A program made the position numbers and the translations under genes. Below are positions 62,401 to 64,000 of a DNA stretch of 64,000 nt, piece by piece. A model generated the notes under the pieces. That model worked only from the letters and a program-made list of their open reading frames with translations, was not told the origin of the DNA and did not search any database. Positions within the stretch are counted from its first letter, which is position 1; each line of letters begins with the position of its first letter. This stretch comes from Rostratula benghalensis (Eukaryota > Chordata > Aves > Charadriiformes > Rostratulidae): NCBI GenBank assembly GCA_013399305.1, contig VXAI01000021.1, positions 2,563,464 through 2,627,463 of the forward strand. Direction: 5' to 3'.

Positions 62401-64000
62401 GATATGTATTGCAACCTGTCACTGCAGTAGGCTAAAATTTGCAATGAAGTGATCTCTAATTTTTTATTTCTGTCATCCCTGAAATACTTTTGCTGTTTTG
62501 TCTGAATTTTCCTGAAGAGGCATGGCTTCAATACTATGCATAGATTTGTGTCTTAGTGACACCTCTTTAATAGCTATTATAAATGAATATTGAAAAAAAT
62601 CAGGAGCATGCCTTATATAATAAAGATGCAGAAGTCTGCAAGGGAATCACAGAAAGAAAATGTGTTAAGAGCTGTGGGCAGCTCTGATAAACTGAATTCC
62701 CATGTAAAAGAATGAAGGGGATGTTCAAACCTTTGTCAGAGCAGCTGATTTAGCTTTGTACTGAAACCATGCAGAGGTACTGGTGTGAGGCTGTAGGTGA
62801 GGTAGGCGAGAAAGTTTCTCAGAATGGTGGAAGGACGTTAGTGGTTGTCCTGAAGGACAGCAGAGATTTGGAGTTGTGGAAGAGGTGTGTGGGTTTGACC
62901 ACCGTGGGGCAGGGAGGAGGCAGAGGTGCCCTTCTAAATGTCAGCTTTTAATACCTGCTACTATGAATTTTCATGCAAAAGGAAGCATTAGGAATTTTAT
63001 ATAGAACTTCCTATTTTCAAGTCTGAAAGAGATCAAACACTTAGTGTGAATATCCAGAGTTCATTTGAAAAGTAATTGTTAATGCTACGATGAATTGAGA
63101 TAGCCTAGATGAACTCTTTCATCTAGCATTTATGAAAGGGTAGTTCAAAGCTTGCCTGGATACTGAATGCAGACTTCAGAGATAACAGGAGCACAATCAT
63201 CATATTATCTTAAAATGGAAAAATGGAAAAAAAAGATGAATCTGAATCTGTGAAAATAAGTAATGTTCCTATTCGTCTGTTGTATTTTACTGAGAAACCA
63301 ACCTGCTTTTAAAACTAAAATTATTTTTCTTTTTTTTTTTTATTGCAAATAGTCTCTAAATACTTCTGCCACTGAGCAGATTGGTTAAGAAACTGCTGAA
63401 AGGGAAAAATTACATGCTCTACAGGATCAGCAGCACAGTAAGAGCTATAGTGTCAGGCAGGAAAAGTGCTTTGTGCAATGTTGCTGGATTTCCAATACTC
63501 TGAAGGTTGTGAACTTGGAATTTTGAGGCCGTTCTCAACTGTCTATGCTTTGTGATAGCATCAGGAAAGGAGGATGACGTGACGCAAATGCAGAGCTACC
63601 TTTCTGATAGTGGAGGGCTGTTGTGGTACTGCAAGCACTTTAATATGCACGTACCATCATCTGTATTCTATGAGGCACATGAGTCTGTGTTTCAGATGAT
63701 TTGCTGCTGTGTGTGTACTCATGCAGACTGCTACATTTACAGTTCGAAGACCAAGAGGAAACTAGATCTGTATGATCATGTAGAATCTCAAATGATGTAG
63801 CATATTGTTGTACGTACTATTCGCTTAAGAGGATGTTGGGAAGTTTTTCTGAAAAATTTTTCTGACCTCTGTCCTGTTTTCCTAGCTCTCTGAACTCCTC
63901 TATGTTTCCTTCAGGTTGTACACTGGAATGACACAAGAGGCATGAATTATATGTTACTACTTAATTCTAAATGATATTGAACCCTCTGGCCTTTGCCTGC

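Larger units (their letters stand above)
41874..64000 (+). other. SERGEF intron 8, continuing past the window
   Basis: More than 22 kb. I looked for the next exon, expected to read TWGRADYGQLG-like after a GT/AG boundary, and did not find it. The stretch contains a hAT-like element (44,490-44,825), four plus-strand CR1 pieces and two tandem duplications. The human gene is also unusually long. Open frames here are short and do not resemble known proteins. Confidence 0.7.

Overview
This is vertebrate, almost certainly avian, genomic DNA. It is AT-rich, with spliced genes whose exons are bounded by GT/AG sites, two CpG-rich promoter regions and many CR1 LINE fragments, the typical repeat of bird genomes. 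The tryptophan hydroxylase encoded here is very close to the chicken enzyme as I remember it but not identical, so I read the source as a bird other than chicken. The species cannot be fixed from the sequence alone.

Layout. Positions 1 to about 17,250 are upstream intergenic DNA with no coding exon I can recognise. This stretch holds a possible poly(A) site of an upstream gene near 1,233, a long antisense CR1 copy at 8,919-9,620, a short CR1 fragment and a T28 tract. From 17,255 to 32,340 lies TPH1 on the plus strand: a GC-rich promoter and first exon, ten further exons (21,250-30,144) and a probable 2.1 kb 3' UTR with a 30-bp hairpin-forming tandem repeat. About 2.8 kb after the TPH1 stop codon, inside a second CpG-rich region, SERGEF (DelGEF, an RCC1-repeat protein) begins on the same strand at 32,922. 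Eight SERGEF exons (to 41,873) encode roughly the first 270 residues. The gene runs out of the window, and 41,874-64,000 is all one intron containing four plus-strand CR1 fragments, a hAT/Charlie-like element with terminal inverted repeats, and short tandem duplications.

The TPH1-SERGEF pair is the same neighbour pair, in the same order and orientation, as on human chromosome 11p15 (established knowledge, from memory). The two proteins do not share a pathway: TPH1 makes 5-hydroxytryptophan for serotonin and melatonin, and SERGEF is an RCC1-like factor linked to secretion.

The most interesting point is that the TPH1 first exon is open and in frame with exon 2. It would add 29 residues in front of the usual start, and part of that extension resembles the N-terminus of the paralogue TPH2. 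I found no sign of a wholly new biological system; the window is mostly a conventional bird gene pair with its repeats.
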